DNA of 64,000 bases from JBCCQH01 sp039024435 (lineage in GTDB: Bacteria > Bacteroidota > Bacteroidia > J057 > JADKCL01): assembly GCA_039024435.1 (NCBI GenBank), contig JBCCQH010000008.1:34255-98254 (forward strand), read 5' to 3'. Both the position numbers and the translations under genes were made by a program. Numbering within the stretch: the first letter of the stretch is position 1; each line of letters begins with the position of its first letter. Positions 17,851-26,738 of the stretch are shown here, piece after piece. The notes beneath the pieces are model-generated. The model worked only from the letters and a program-made list of their open reading frames with translations. It searched no databases and was not told where the DNA came from.

Positions 17851-20367
17851 TCAGTGCTTGATCATGGCGCCGCCCTCGGTGCCATAATCAGACTTGCCCC
17901 GGCGCAGCTTTTTCTCCAAAGCCGCTTCCCGCACCGGCTCCAACAGGTCGAGCCCGCCTTTGATGCGGCGCGGTTGCAGGGCGTGCTCCACGACTTCTTC
18001 CATGCGCTCGACGAACACAATATTCATGCCCTGGCGGTAATCTTCCTTGATTTCCAGCACGTCTTTCTTATTGTCCTTGCAGAAAATCACGGTTTTGATG
18101 CCCGCCCGTCGGGCTGCGAGGAATTTCTCTTTGATGCCGCCCACCGGCAGGACTTTGCCCCGCAGGGTGATTTCCCCGGTCATCGCGAGGCGCGGAGTGA
18201 TCAGCCGTTGGGTAAACAGCGAAGCCAGGGCACTCAGAATCGCAATCCCGGCGGAAGGTCCATCCTTGGGGATCGCTCCGGCCGGGAAATGCACGTGGAT
18301 GTTCCAGTGGTTGAACACCTCATGGTTCAGAGAAAATTTCGCCGCATTGGCCTTGATGTATTGGTAGGCGAGGGCCGCCGATTCCTTCATCACATCGCCG
18401 AGCTGCCCCGTGAGGGTCAATTTGCCATTGCCGCGCGACAGCGATGTTTCCACAAACAAGATATCGCCGCCGACCGGCGTCCAGGCCAGCCCGATGGATA
18501 CTCCGGGCACATCCAGCTTCTGGTAGAGTTCGTTTTCGAAAGGCGGCACCCCAAGGAAATCTTCCAGGTTGCTCTGCTTGACCGAAACTGCTTCTTCTTC
18601 ATCGACCACCACCCGCTTTGCGGTAATCCGACAAAGCCGGCTGAGTTTTTGGGCGAGTTTCCGCACCCCCGATTCACGGGTATGCCCCTCGATCACCGAA
18701 CGCAGAGCGGCATCGGAAATGCGCATCTGAACGGACTTGAGGCCGTGTTCCTTGCGCAGGCGCGGCACCAAGTGCCGCTTGGCAATTTCTGTCTTTTCCT
18801 CCAAGGAATAGCCGGTGATATCGATGATCTCCATCCGGTCCCGCAGAGCAGGGTGCAAGGTGCTCAGGGTATTGGCCGTGGCGATGAACATCACCGAAGA
18901 CAGGTCATACTCGACCTCAAGAAAGTGGTCCTGGAAGGTATCGTTTTGTTCGGGGTCCAATACCTCCAACAGCGCCGCCGAGGGATCCCCGCGGAAATCG
19001 TTTCCGACCTTGTCGATCTCGTCGAGCATGAACACCGGGTTTCCGGATTTTGCCTTTTTGAGGCCCTGAATGATCCGGCCGGGCATCGCCCCAATGTAAG
19101 TGCGGCGGTGGCCCCGGATTTCCGCCTCATCGCGCACGCCTCCGAGAGAAATCCGCACAAACTCCCGTCCCAAAGCCCGGGCAATCGAACGCCCCAGCGA
19201 GGTTTTGCCTACCCCGGGAGGGCCGTGAAAGCACAGGATCGGCGCTTTCTTATCCGACTTGAGCTTGAGAACCGCCAGATATTCCAGGATGCGATCCTTG
19301 ACCTCTTCCAGGCCATAGTGGTCGTCGTCGAGAATTTTCTTGGTGGCCTTGAATTCGAAGTCGTCATCGACATAGTTCTGCCAGGGCAATTCGACCAGCC
19401 AGTCGAGGTAGTTGATCACGACCGCGTAGTCCGGCATGTTCGGCGAAAGCCGGCTCAATTTGGTGAGTTCTTTGTTGAATACTTCCTGTACCGCTTCCGG
19501 CCATTTCTTTTCCGAAGCCTTTTTGCGCAGTTCTTCGATCTCGTTGCCCGGGCCGTCCTCCCCCAGCTCATCCTGGATGGTTTTGATCTGCTGGCGCAGG
19601 AAATATTCCCGCTGCTGCTTGTCGAGGTCGGTCCGCACCTTGCTGTGGATCTCTTCGCTCAGTTCCAGAATTGCCAGTTCGCGGCTCATCTGCTCGAGCA
19701 CCGCCCGGCCTTTTTCCAGCAAGTCATTCATTTCCAGGATGACCTGCTTGTCCTTTACCTCCAGATTTAAGTTCGAAGCGATGAAGTAAATCAGGAAAGA
19801 AACGCTCTTGATGTTGTTGAGGACCACCTGGGCTTCGGTGGGAATATTCGGGGACAGTTCGACAATTTCCCCGGCCTGGCGCTTGAGCGTCTGCATGAGC
19901 GCATCGGCTTCGCGGCCATCGGGCAGTTTTTCGTCCAGCTTGGTGACGGTCGCTTTGAAATAGGGTTCATCGTCGAGCCATTCCCGCACTTCAAAGCGGG
20001 AGCGGCCCTGAATCACGATGGTGATGCTTCCGTCCGGCATCCGGATCAATTTCAGGATTTGGGCCATCGTACCGTAGCGGTAGAGGTCTTTGTAAGCTGG
20101 ATCTTCAATGTGCAAGCTGCGCTGCGCAACCACCCCGATGGTTTTGCCCAAGTTGTCGTAGGCGTCACGCACCAGAGCAATGGATTTATCGCGGCCCACG
20201 GTGATCGGAATGACTACCCCGGGGTACAACACGGTGTTTTTCAGCGGGAGAATTCCCAATTCTTCCGGCAACTTCTCATCGTACATCGCCTTTTCTTCCT
20301 GGTCGGACAGAATGGGAAATTCGGTATCAAAAAACGGATCTTCCGATAATCGTATATTCATTTTCAT
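17851..20367 (-). CDS. lon: Endopeptidase La (Lon protease)
   Basis: An 838-residue ATP-dependent serine protease that removes misfolded and regulatory proteins in the cytoplasm. The N-terminal substrate domain covers residues 30-240 (LGILPLKNTVLYPGVVIPI). The AAA+ module follows with Walker A GPPGVGKTS at 382 and Walker B VFMLDEID at 445. The C-terminal protease domain has the Ser705/Lys748 dyad in KDGPSAG and GGIKEKF. Length is somewhat above E. coli Lon because of extensions at both ends. The ATG at 20367 (MKMNIRLSED) is chosen over an upstream ATG that adds 18 unlikely residues; 20361 is a second option. It runs in the same direction as secDF but is separated from it by a terminator. Confidence 0.97.
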   Translation of the reverse strand: MKMNIRLSEDPFFDTEFPILSDQEEKAMYDEKLPEELGILPLKNTVLYPGVVIPITVGRDKSIALVRDAYDNLGKTIGVVAQRSLHIEDPAYKDLYRYGTMAQILKLIRMPDGSITIVIQGRSRFEVREWLDDEPYFKATVTKLDEKLPDGREADALMQTLKRQAGEIVELSPNIPTEAQVVLNNIKSVSFLIYFIASNLNLEVKDKQVILEMNDLLEKGRAVLEQMSRELAILELSEEIHSKVRTDLDKQQREYFLRQQIKTIQDELGEDGPGNEIEELRKKASEKKWPEAVQEVFNKELTKLSRLSPNMPDYAVVINYLDWLVELPWQNYVDDDFEFKATKKILDDDHYGLEEVKDRILEYLAVLKLKSDKKAPILCFHGPPGVGKTSLGRSIARALGREFVRISLGGVRDEAEIRGHRRTYIGAMPGRIIQGLKKAKSGNPVFMLDEIDKVGNDFRGDPSAALLEVLDPEQNDTFQDHFLEVEYDLSSVMFIATANTLSTLHPALRDRMEIIDITGYSLEEKTEIAKRHLVPRLRKEHGLKSVQMRISDAALRSVIEGHTRESGVRKLAQKLSRLCRITAKRVVVDEEEAVSVKQSNLEDFLGVPPFENELYQKLDVPGVSIGLAWTPVGGDILFVETSLSRGNGKLTLTGQLGDVMKESAALAYQYIKANAAKFSLNHEVFNHWNIHVHFPAGAIPKDGPSAGIAILSALASLFTQRLITPRLAMTGEITLRGKVLPVGGIKEKFLAARRAGIKTVIFCKDNKKDVLEIKEDYRQGMNIVFVERMEEVVEHALQPRRIKGGLDLLEPVREAALEKKLRRGKSDYGTEGGAMIKH

Positions 20368-20542
20368 GCTCTTCTCTCTGTGTCTTGGTCTGTCAACATG
20401 ACAGGCGTTTGCTGGCTGCACCTAAAGGTTCAAAGGTCATGCCGGAATTTCGCCGGGATCGATTGCGGCGGAAAAAAGGCGGTTCTTTCCCAAAAGCACC
20501 ACCTAAGGCTCCGAGTAGCTGACATTTTTTCAGGTATCCCCC

Positions 20543-20583
20543 AAAAACTACCGGGAGGCTCAGGTACGCCTGAACCTCCCGGT
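20543..20583 (-). terminator. Intrinsic terminator after secDF
   Basis: A 15-bp stem (20550-20564 with 20569-20583, one mismatch) has a four-base loop. On the minus strand it is followed by AGTTTTTGG. It lies 27 bp beyond the secDF stop and ahead of lon, so the two are probably separate transcripts. Confidence 0.75.
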
Positions 20584-20609
20584 CAAAGTTGTGTCTACGA
20601 AGTCGCGGT

Positions 20610-23600
20610 TCAGGACTTCTTCTTCGTATTCGGCTTTTTCTTGGGGTTCGACTTCGACTTGTTGGCGGAGCGACTGCTTCCGGACCGCTTAGGTGCCTGG
20701 GGCATGTCGCCTTCCGAAATCCGAATCAAATCGTGCGAGATCGGGCTGGCCACAAAGATCGAAGAGTAGGTTCCCACGATAATCCCGATCAACAGGGCAA
20801 ACATAAAGCCACGGATCACGTCGCCGGCAAAAACCAGCAGGATCAGGATCGTGATGATTGTCGTCACCGAGGTCATCAAGGTACGGCTCAACGTCTGGTT
20901 GATCGAAATGTTGAAGATGTTCGAGATGTGCGAAGACTTCATCTGGCCGAAGTTCTCCCGAATCCGGTCAAACACCACCACGGTATCGTTGATCGAGTAA
21001 CCAATGATCGTCAGCACCGCCGCGATAAACGCCTGGTCGACCTCCAGCGAGAACGGCAGAATTTCCGTTACCCCGAGGAAAGAGAAAATTCCAAGCACAA
21101 TCGTCACATCGTGGAACAGGGCCGCGATCGCACCCAGACTGAACTGGTAGCGGCGGAAACGAATCAAGATGTACAGGAAGATGATCAACAGTGAGAAAAT
21201 CACCGAGTAAACAGCACTGCGGCGGATATCGCTGGCCACCGTCGGACCGACCCGCGTACTTTCTACCAGTTCAGCCCCCGCTCCGTCGACCGCGGCATTC
21301 AAGGTGCTGATCAGAGCATCTTCCAGATCCTCCGAAACCCCGTCGTCTTCGTTCCGGTAACTGGTCGTAATGAGCAGCATGGGGTTGTCGTTCGTCTCGG
21401 CACTCAGGGTCCGGATCAGCGGAGCGTTGCCCTCAAAGGCATCGGTGAGCGGCTTGCGGACTTGGTCGGCGTTGACTTCCTTGGCAAATTCCACCTTGTA
21501 CTGGCGACCACCTTTGAAATCTACCCCGGTTTTGAATCCGAGTGTAGCAATCGAGGCGATGCTGCCGACAATCAGGACCCCGGAGACAATGTAGCCCACC
21601 CGCTTGCGGGTCGTCATCTTGATGTCCGCATTCTTGAAGAGAGACATCGTGCCTTTCGAACCGAATTTGATCGAGTCGTTGCCTCTGCGGGCGTAGTACT
21701 CAAGGAAAAGCCGGGTGATGAACAGCGCACAGATCAGCGAGGTCACAATCCCAATCATAAGCGAGACGGCAAAACCCCGAATCGGGCCGATCCCGAAAGA
21801 AAACAGAATCAGACCGGTCAGGAAAGTCGTGATATTGGCGTCCATGACCGAGGAGAATGCGCTTCTAAAACCGGAGGAAATCGCGGCTTTGAAGGATTTT
21901 CCGGCGTTTTGCTCTTCTTTGATCCGTTCGAAGATCAGTACGTTGGCGTCGACCGCCATCCCCATGGTCAAAACCACAGCCGCGAGCCCTGGCAGCGTAA
22001 ATACAACATTGAGTGCGGCCGACACCCCGAGTATGTACAACAGGTTGACCGCGAGCGCCACGTCGGCGATAAGACCGGAAGAGCGGTAGTAGATGAACAT
22101 GAACACAATCGTCACCAGGAAAGCGATGAAGAAAGAGTTCAAGCCTTTGCTGAGGTTTTCGGCACCCAGAGTCGGGCCGATCTGGTCCTTACCGAGAATC
22201 TTTGCCTTTACGGGAAGGGCACCGGCGCGGAGCAAGTTGGCGAGGTCATTGGCCTCCTCCACGGTAAAGTTGCCCGCGATCTGCGAGCGCCCGCCGGAGA
22301 TCATCCCCGTGACATTGGGGTAAGATTGGACGAGGTCGTCGAGGACGATGGCCACGCTCCGATTGACGTTGTCCTTGGTGAGGCGGGCCCACTCTTTGGC
22401 GCCTTCCGAGTTCATGTTCATCGTTACCATGGCATTGGTAGTGCCGGGCTCATAGTCCTGGCGCGCGGTGGTGATCACGTTGCCTTCCAGCGGAGCTTTG
22501 TCGCTGGCGTTGGTGGCGATGGCGATCAATCCGAGGTGATCGGAAAACTCGCTCTCGGCGTTATCAATAGGCTTTGCTTCCCAAAGGAACTTTACGGTTG
22601 ATGGAATCACCGCCTGGACTTCCGGGTCACGCAAGTACTTGTTCATGGCTGCAGTGTCCGTCAGGGCGACGATGCCCATCAGCGGCCGCCCCCCATCGAT
22701 TTGCTGGTAGCGGGGATTGAAGAGACCCAGGAAGGGGTTTTCTGCCTTGAATTTGGCGATTTGCTCTTCCTCACCCAAGACCGGTGCGGCGGCGGCGTTA
22801 GAGTCATCCGGGCTGGCATTGTCACCAAAAAGGTCGTTGATGTCCGCTTGTCCGGTGTCTTGATTGGCGGTGTCTCCCACCCCCGGAGTTGGCGTCGCGT
22901 CCACCAGCGCACCCTCATTTGCCGAATCATTCGAAGCCGAGTCGCCCGCTAGATTTGCGAGGCCATTTGCCGAGTCCGTTCCCGTCGAATCGGGAGCGGA
23001 ATCCGACAGCGTTGCCGTGGAATCAGCGTTGCTTTTGATCCCCTGCTGCCGGCGCACAATTTCATTGATCCGCTGAAGTACCGGGTAGGCTTCCGCGGCA
23101 ATTACCGTTTCCCGGAACTCAAGTTTCGCCGTATTGCGGAGCAACTTGATGACCCGACGAGGATCTTTTACCCCGGGAAGTTCCAGCAAGATGCGACCGG
23201 TACCGGTCTGCAACTGCAAGTTTGGCGAGGCCACCCCAAACTGGTCAATGCGGGAACGGATAATCGAAAAGGTGTTTTCGACCGCCGATTCGGTTTCTTC
23301 TTTGAGTCGGGTCACGATCTCGGCGTCCGAAAGATTGGAAGCGATGTCGCGGTTCCGGCTACTGAAATAACCCGACAACAACAAGGTTTCAGTCGTCCCT
23401 TCCTTCTGCGGAATCGGCTTATTCTTTTCCTGGTAGACTTCTTTGATATGCTTGAAGAAAAGATCCACTAGGTTTTCCTGGCTGGTCTTTTTCTCTTCCA
23501 GCGCCCGCTCAAGTCCAGCTTCGAAGTCCGCGTCGACCGAACTGCCGGCAAATTCCCGGAGGATGTCTTCCACCCCCACTTCCATGGTCACAAAAAGACC

Positions 23601-23819
23601 GCCCTGCAAGTCCAGCCCCAGGGAAAACGCATTGCGTTGCGAATAGCGGTAACGGGCCATCAAATCTTTATCGGCCTCCAGTACCGCGCGCTCTTCGACC
23701 GTCTCGGTATTGTCCAAATCGCCCTGGATGCTAAAGGAGCGCCAGGTATGGAACAGGTTCCAAAGACAAATCGCGGAGAATATCACCAACAAGGCGATGA
23801 TTGTATTCTTATTGCGCAT
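20610..23819 (-). CDS. secDF: Protein translocase subunit SecDF (fused)
   Basis: A 1069-residue fusion of SecD and SecF, the form usual in Bacteroidota. It uses the proton gradient to pull secreted proteins out of the SecYEG channel on the periplasmic side. SecD signatures are GLDLQGGLFVTMEV near residue 50 and GMAVDANVLIFERIKEE near 625. The SecF half has the matching GYSINDTVVVFDRIREN near 940. About twelve membrane spans are expected. Between roughly residues 262 and 348 there is an Asp/Ser/Ala/Asn-rich low-complexity insertion in the first periplasmic domain. The C-terminus is a Lys/Ser-rich tail. Confidence 0.97.
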   Translation of the reverse strand: MRNKNTIIALLVIFSAICLWNLFHTWRSFSIQGDLDNTETVEERAVLEADKDLMARYRYSQRNAFSLGLDLQGGLFVTMEVGVEDILREFAGSSVDADFEAGLERALEEKKTSQENLVDLFFKHIKEVYQEKNKPIPQKEGTTETLLLSGYFSSRNRDIASNLSDAEIVTRLKEETESAVENTFSIIRSRIDQFGVASPNLQLQTGTGRILLELPGVKDPRRVIKLLRNTAKLEFRETVIAAEAYPVLQRINEIVRRQQGIKSNADSTATLSDSAPDSTGTDSANGLANLAGDSASNDSANEGALVDATPTPGVGDTANQDTGQADINDLFGDNASPDDSNAAAAPVLGEEEQIAKFKAENPFLGLFNPRYQQIDGGRPLMGIVALTDTAAMNKYLRDPEVQAVIPSTVKFLWEAKPIDNAESEFSDHLGLIAIATNASDKAPLEGNVITTARQDYEPGTTNAMVTMNMNSEGAKEWARLTKDNVNRSVAIVLDDLVQSYPNVTGMISGGRSQIAGNFTVEEANDLANLLRAGALPVKAKILGKDQIGPTLGAENLSKGLNSFFIAFLVTIVFMFIYYRSSGLIADVALAVNLLYILGVSAALNVVFTLPGLAAVVLTMGMAVDANVLIFERIKEEQNAGKSFKAAISSGFRSAFSSVMDANITTFLTGLILFSFGIGPIRGFAVSLMIGIVTSLICALFITRLFLEYYARRGNDSIKFGSKGTMSLFKNADIKMTTRKRVGYIVSGVLIVGSIASIATLGFKTGVDFKGGRQYKVEFAKEVNADQVRKPLTDAFEGNAPLIRTLSAETNDNPMLLITTSYRNEDDGVSEDLEDALISTLNAAVDGAGAELVESTRVGPTVASDIRRSAVYSVIFSLLIIFLYILIRFRRYQFSLGAIAALFHDVTIVLGIFSFLGVTEILPFSLEVDQAFIAAVLTIIGYSINDTVVVFDRIRENFGQMKSSHISNIFNISINQTLSRTLMTSVTTIITILILLVFAGDVIRGFMFALLIGIIVGTYSSIFVASPISHDLIRISEGDMPQAPKRSGSSRSANKSKSNPKKKPNTKKKS

Positions 23820-23961
23820 TGTTCTGTTTTCTGTTTATGAATTGAAAAACTATTCTTTTTGCTGGTGCCAACGAACTCACCACCGCAGTGGGCCTTAGCA
23901 CCAATCCTCGACTGCCCGTCGGGCGGGTCGATCAAGCACAGTATTCAGATGGAGAAGGAAA

Positions 23962-24315
23962 TCAGACCGTCGGGGCCCGGGGCGCCACCGCACGGAAGAA
24001 ATGCCGGGTTGGCACAAAAATGGTCGGGGGGCGCACTCCTGGGACCAGCGTTTTGCGGTAGGGCGAAAAATTCGCCGAAATCTCGCACAACGCGGGGCTG
24101 GGAAAATTGGAATTGCGATGCTCGCGCTCCGCATCTAAACCAAATGCTTGGTTCAACAGCAGGTCACCGGCTTTGACATCCTGGGAGTTCCGGATCTCAA
24201 CCTCGGCAATCGTCTTGAAATAGGCCGTATACAGCCCTACCTTGTTGATTTTCGCGATGAAAATCAGCACAAAGCTGACCGAAGCAAATGCCAATATGCG
24301 ATTGATGCGCTGCAT
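23962..24315 (-). CDS. Small secreted or membrane hypothetical protein
   Basis: A possible 117-residue protein with an N-terminal hydrophobic segment (ILAFASVSFVLIFIAKI), then a short soluble part. It lies on the same strand as the genes at 24471-26501 and secDF, in a 650-bp gap that would otherwise be empty. Start ATG at 24315. Composition in the last third (Arg/Pro-rich) looks less gene-like, so the C-terminus may not be real. No family was recognised. The rest of the gap, on both sides of the ORF, shows no other signal. Confidence 0.45.
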   Translation of the reverse strand: MQRINRILAFASVSFVLIFIAKINKVGLYTAYFKTIAEVEIRNSQDVKAGDLLLNQAFGLDAEREHRNSNFPSPALCEISANFSPYRKTLVPGVRPPTIFVPTRHFFRAVAPRAPTV

Positions 24316-24470
24316 TTCGAGGAAATGAACGACAAATGTAATCAGATTTCAGTTTTTATTCAAATGCCGATGGACGCAACCGGTGACGTCCAATGGTCAA
24401 AGCAATGGGTTTGCGATGGGGGAGGTAAGTGGGGGTTTTGCTTGAAATCCTACCCAATACAGCACCGAAC

Positions 24471-25028
24471 TTACCGCGCCCAAGGCTCCAGGTCCGTCAA
24501 CTCCCGGGCGACGTAGCGCTCCCAGCGGACCTGTTCCTCTTCGCGGAGGCTGTGGTTGGTTTCGCGGTCGTAGCGCTGTTGCATCGCTGAAGACTCGCGA
24601 ATCAAGCGCTGGGCCGCCGAATTGATGCCACGCTGCCCCAAACGACACGGATAGCGCAACTCACCGAAGTATTTGCGGATCTTGCGGGCGTGCAATTCGG
24701 TAATGTCAAAGTGCAATTGCTCGTGCCGCAACAGTGCGTCGGACTCTTCCTTGACCCACGACTTGTCCGGCACAAACATCGAATAGGTTTCGTGCTGAAA
24801 GCCCCGGTAATCACAGCTCCACGAAAACGAGATGCCGGATTCGGTCAAGGCATCCATCGGGCTGCGGCGGTCAGGCCGCCCGCGAAAATCGTCCCAGGTA
24901 AGTCGCCGGTTTTTGCGCCAGCGGATCTCCCCTTCCCCGCCATCCGCGGGCAAAAACCCGAACAGGGGCCCACTGACCAGCAGAATCAGCAGGGCAATGA
25001 GGAATGGGAGGTGGCGTCTCGGCATCAT
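24471..25028 (-). CDS. Secreted HExxH protein, DUF922-like putative metallopeptidase
   Basis: A 185-residue protein with a signal peptide or anchor (FLIALLILLVSGPLFGFLP). The core reads RLTWDDFRGRPD, then SGISFSWSCDYRGF, then LLRHEQLHFDITELHARKIR. The opening and the HExxH (HEQLH) motif are the hallmarks of the DUF922 family, thought to be secreted zinc-dependent peptidases. Zinc binding and proteolysis are inferred from the motif. Start at 25028 (MMPRRHLPF) is preferred over an upstream codon that would put 18 residues before the signal peptide. The next gene upstream ends 54 bp away. Confidence 0.82.
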   Translation of the reverse strand: MMPRRHLPFLIALLILLVSGPLFGFLPADGGEGEIRWRKNRRLTWDDFRGRPDRRSPMDALTESGISFSWSCDYRGFQHETYSMFVPDKSWVKEESDALLRHEQLHFDITELHARKIRKYFGELRYPCRLGQRGINSAAQRLIRESSAMQQRYDRETNHSLREEEQVRWERYVARELTDLEPWAR

Positions 25029-25082
25029 GTGGTATATAACGGCAAAAACAGTGCCTAAGTTATGCCCGCAAACCGCCACCAT

Positions 25083-25925
25083 TCAAAAATCAACTTCAAC
25101 CGTGGCCCCGATACAGTAGGCGGCAAATAGGGCCCGCAGAAAGGCTTTGATCTGGCGCATGCTTTGGTCGTCTTCCGGAGAATTGTGCAGGCGAAAAATC
25201 ATAAACTGGTCCTTGCCGTCCGCATCGGTAGTGATCCCCGCCTGGAAATCTTTGCCTACCCGATCCAGATCTGGCATTTCATCCTGGAAACTGAGCCCCC
25301 CACTGAACAACAATAAAAATTGCTGGTGGACCAATTCCATCTCCCCCACGGCAAAAAACATGTCCAGAAGCTGGTCCGTACTCACGGTTTCCCATTGGAG
25401 GAGCTTTCCCCGAAAGGTCACCCCGAGCGGCTCTTTTGCTTCAAAAAACCGGTTTTCGGGATGGGCTCGCAATTGCCCCATGAACTCACCGGTCACCTTT
25501 TGGTCCACGATAAAGTCGAGCAATATGCTGTTGGGCAAGCCGAATTCGGCCGCCGCCTGGGCCCGTTCGGCCAGCCAGCGTTCCGCCAAGGCAGAAATCG
25601 GATAATTGATCCGCTGGTAGCACCCGTAGGATTCCAGCAGATTGACCGGGCAGGACTGACAATGGTCCGCGTAATCGTCGAGCAGGGTGGATTCACGCAG
25701 CATTTGTTGCAGCGTAACTTCGCGGGTAGTCCTTTCCCCGGTCAAAGTATGGTTCTGTAAACTGACCCTCGCCGCCAGGGCAGCTTCCTGGCTGTGCCCT
25801 TTTTTCATGAGCATGCGGACCATAGAGCGCCCACGCACCCGGGATTTTACCAGGTCCACGATGGCTTCCTCACCCAGGGCATCCTTTGTGGAACAGGAAC
25901 GGTTGATGATGTAATCGATGGCCAC
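25083..25925 (-). CDS. Conserved-looking cytoplasmic protein with a Cys cluster
   Basis: A 280-residue protein without signal peptide or membrane span. A short cysteine cluster sits near residue 88 (DHCQSCPVNLLESYGCYQ), giving a C-x2-C plus distal C arrangement that could bind a metal or form a disulfide. The rest is mixed alpha/beta, with a charged acidic C-terminal third. The start is a GTG. It begins 20 bp after the ArsR gene stop on the same strand, so it probably belongs to that operon. I do not recognise the family and propose no function. Confidence 0.72.
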   Translation of the reverse strand: MAIDYIINRSCSTKDALGEEAIVDLVKSRVRGRSMVRMLMKKGHSQEAALAARVSLQNHTLTGERTTREVTLQQMLRESTLLDDYADHCQSCPVNLLESYGCYQRINYPISALAERWLAERAQAAAEFGLPNSILLDFIVDQKVTGEFMGQLRAHPENRFFEAKEPLGVTFRGKLLQWETVSTDQLLDMFFAVGEMELVHQQFLLLFSGGLSFQDEMPDLDRVGKDFQAGITTDADGKDQFMIFRLHNSPEDDQSMRQIKAFLRALFAAYCIGATVEVDF

Positions 25926-25945
25926 GGCAGTGCGGTGTTGTAGAC

Positions 25946-26254
25946 TCAGCCCCTTTGTGAATAGGCTTTCATGCAGGAAATCACCGCCAGTACTTCTTTC
26001 AATTCCAAGCGGTAATAGATGAACTTCCCCCTGCGCTGTGAATGTAGCACCCCTTTGAGTTTCAATATATTGAGGTGGTGGGACACCAGGGACTGTTCAC
26101 AGCCGGTATGCTGGCAAATTTCTCCCACCGAGAGGTGTTCGTGGTGCCCCAACAACTGCACGATGCCCAGCCGCAGCGGATGCGCGATGGTTTTCAGGAC
26201 AAAGGCGGCCTTTTCCAATTGGTCGGGACCGAGGGGCAAAGGATCAGCGTTCAT
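25946..26254 (-). CDS. ArsR-family transcriptional regulator
   Basis: A 102-residue winged helix-turn-helix repressor. The family pattern is clear: FVLKTIAHPLRLGIVQLL, then LSVGEICQHTGCEQSLVSHHLNILK, then GVLHSQRRGKFIYYRL. A Cys in the recognition-helix region (HTGCEQS) and a C-terminal CMKAYS Cys are candidate sensing residues, as in thiol- or metal-responsive ArsR proteins; the ligand is not known. The ATG at 26254 is preferred and overlaps the stop of the upstream membrane gene by 11 bp, which points to coupled translation. Confidence 0.93.
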   Translation of the reverse strand: MNADPLPLGPDQLEKAAFVLKTIAHPLRLGIVQLLGHHEHLSVGEICQHTGCEQSLVSHHLNILKLKGVLHSQRRGKFIYYRLELKEVLAVISCMKAYSQRG

Positions 26255-26501
26255 CTTCGGCAATGGTTGGGACAAAGGGATCGTTGGGATGCTTCGCCGG
26301 TAAAGGAACGGCACAGGCTCCGCCCATGCACCCCGCATTGAGGATTCCTTGCAGCAACAGAAGCGATCCCAGGATCGTAGTCAGCCCGTCGTAATTTACC
26401 AGGCCAAGCACCAACAAAAACGCACCAAAGCCCACCCGCAAGGCCCGGGTCAGATTCCAGGTCGGAGAGTCGATGTACTGCCGATAGATACGTTCAATCA
26501 T
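26244..26501 (-). CDS. YgaP/DUF2892-like small membrane protein
   Basis: An 85-residue protein with two hydrophobic segments (ALRVGFGAFLLVLGLV and TTILGSLLLLQGILNAG) and a following GCMGGACAVP cysteine motif. The two-helix arrangement resembles the membrane part of rhodanese-type YgaP proteins, but no rhodanese domain is present. The gene is followed by an ArsR regulator whose start overlaps its end, a pairing often linked to sulfur or metal stress. Start ATG at 26501. Divergently, the pfkB promoter lies about 190 bp away. Confidence 0.78.
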   Translation of the reverse strand: MIERIYRQYIDSPTWNLTRALRVGFGAFLLVLGLVNYDGLTTILGSLLLLQGILNAGCMGGACAVPLPAKHPNDPFVPTIAEDER

Positions 26502-26691
26502 GGGAAGCAATCATTTTTGATAATGATCAAATATATGAAAATGTTTCAATATGAGATGAGGGTAGCCAGCAATCCGGCAAAGCCGGACAAGCCCCGTTAC
26601 CGGTCCCTCGTACCGTTCACCCAGTTCCTCCCCTACCCAAGAAACCTTTTCCGAAAGCCCGACTTATTGTACTTTTTACACAAACGATTCG

Positions 26692-26699
26692 TATATTTG
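26692..26699 (+). promoter_or_regulatory. -7 box TATATTTG of the pfkB-galM operon
   Basis: A perfect match to the Bacteroidota TAnnTTTG -7 consensus, 40 bp before the ATG at 26739. A TTG about 22 bp upstream (near 26668) is a weak candidate for the -33 box. The region between the divergent genes is AT-rich. Pattern match only. Confidence 0.45.
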
Positions 26700-26738
26700 A
26701 TCGTACAACTGTTCCGGAAACATCTATCGATTGCAAAT

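Noticed and set aside
17794..19770. A 658-codon plus-strand ORF opposite lon
   Set aside because: It mirrors the lon coding strand, has His/Gln/Arg-rich composition typical of a high-GC antisense frame and no recognisable domain. lon is certain.
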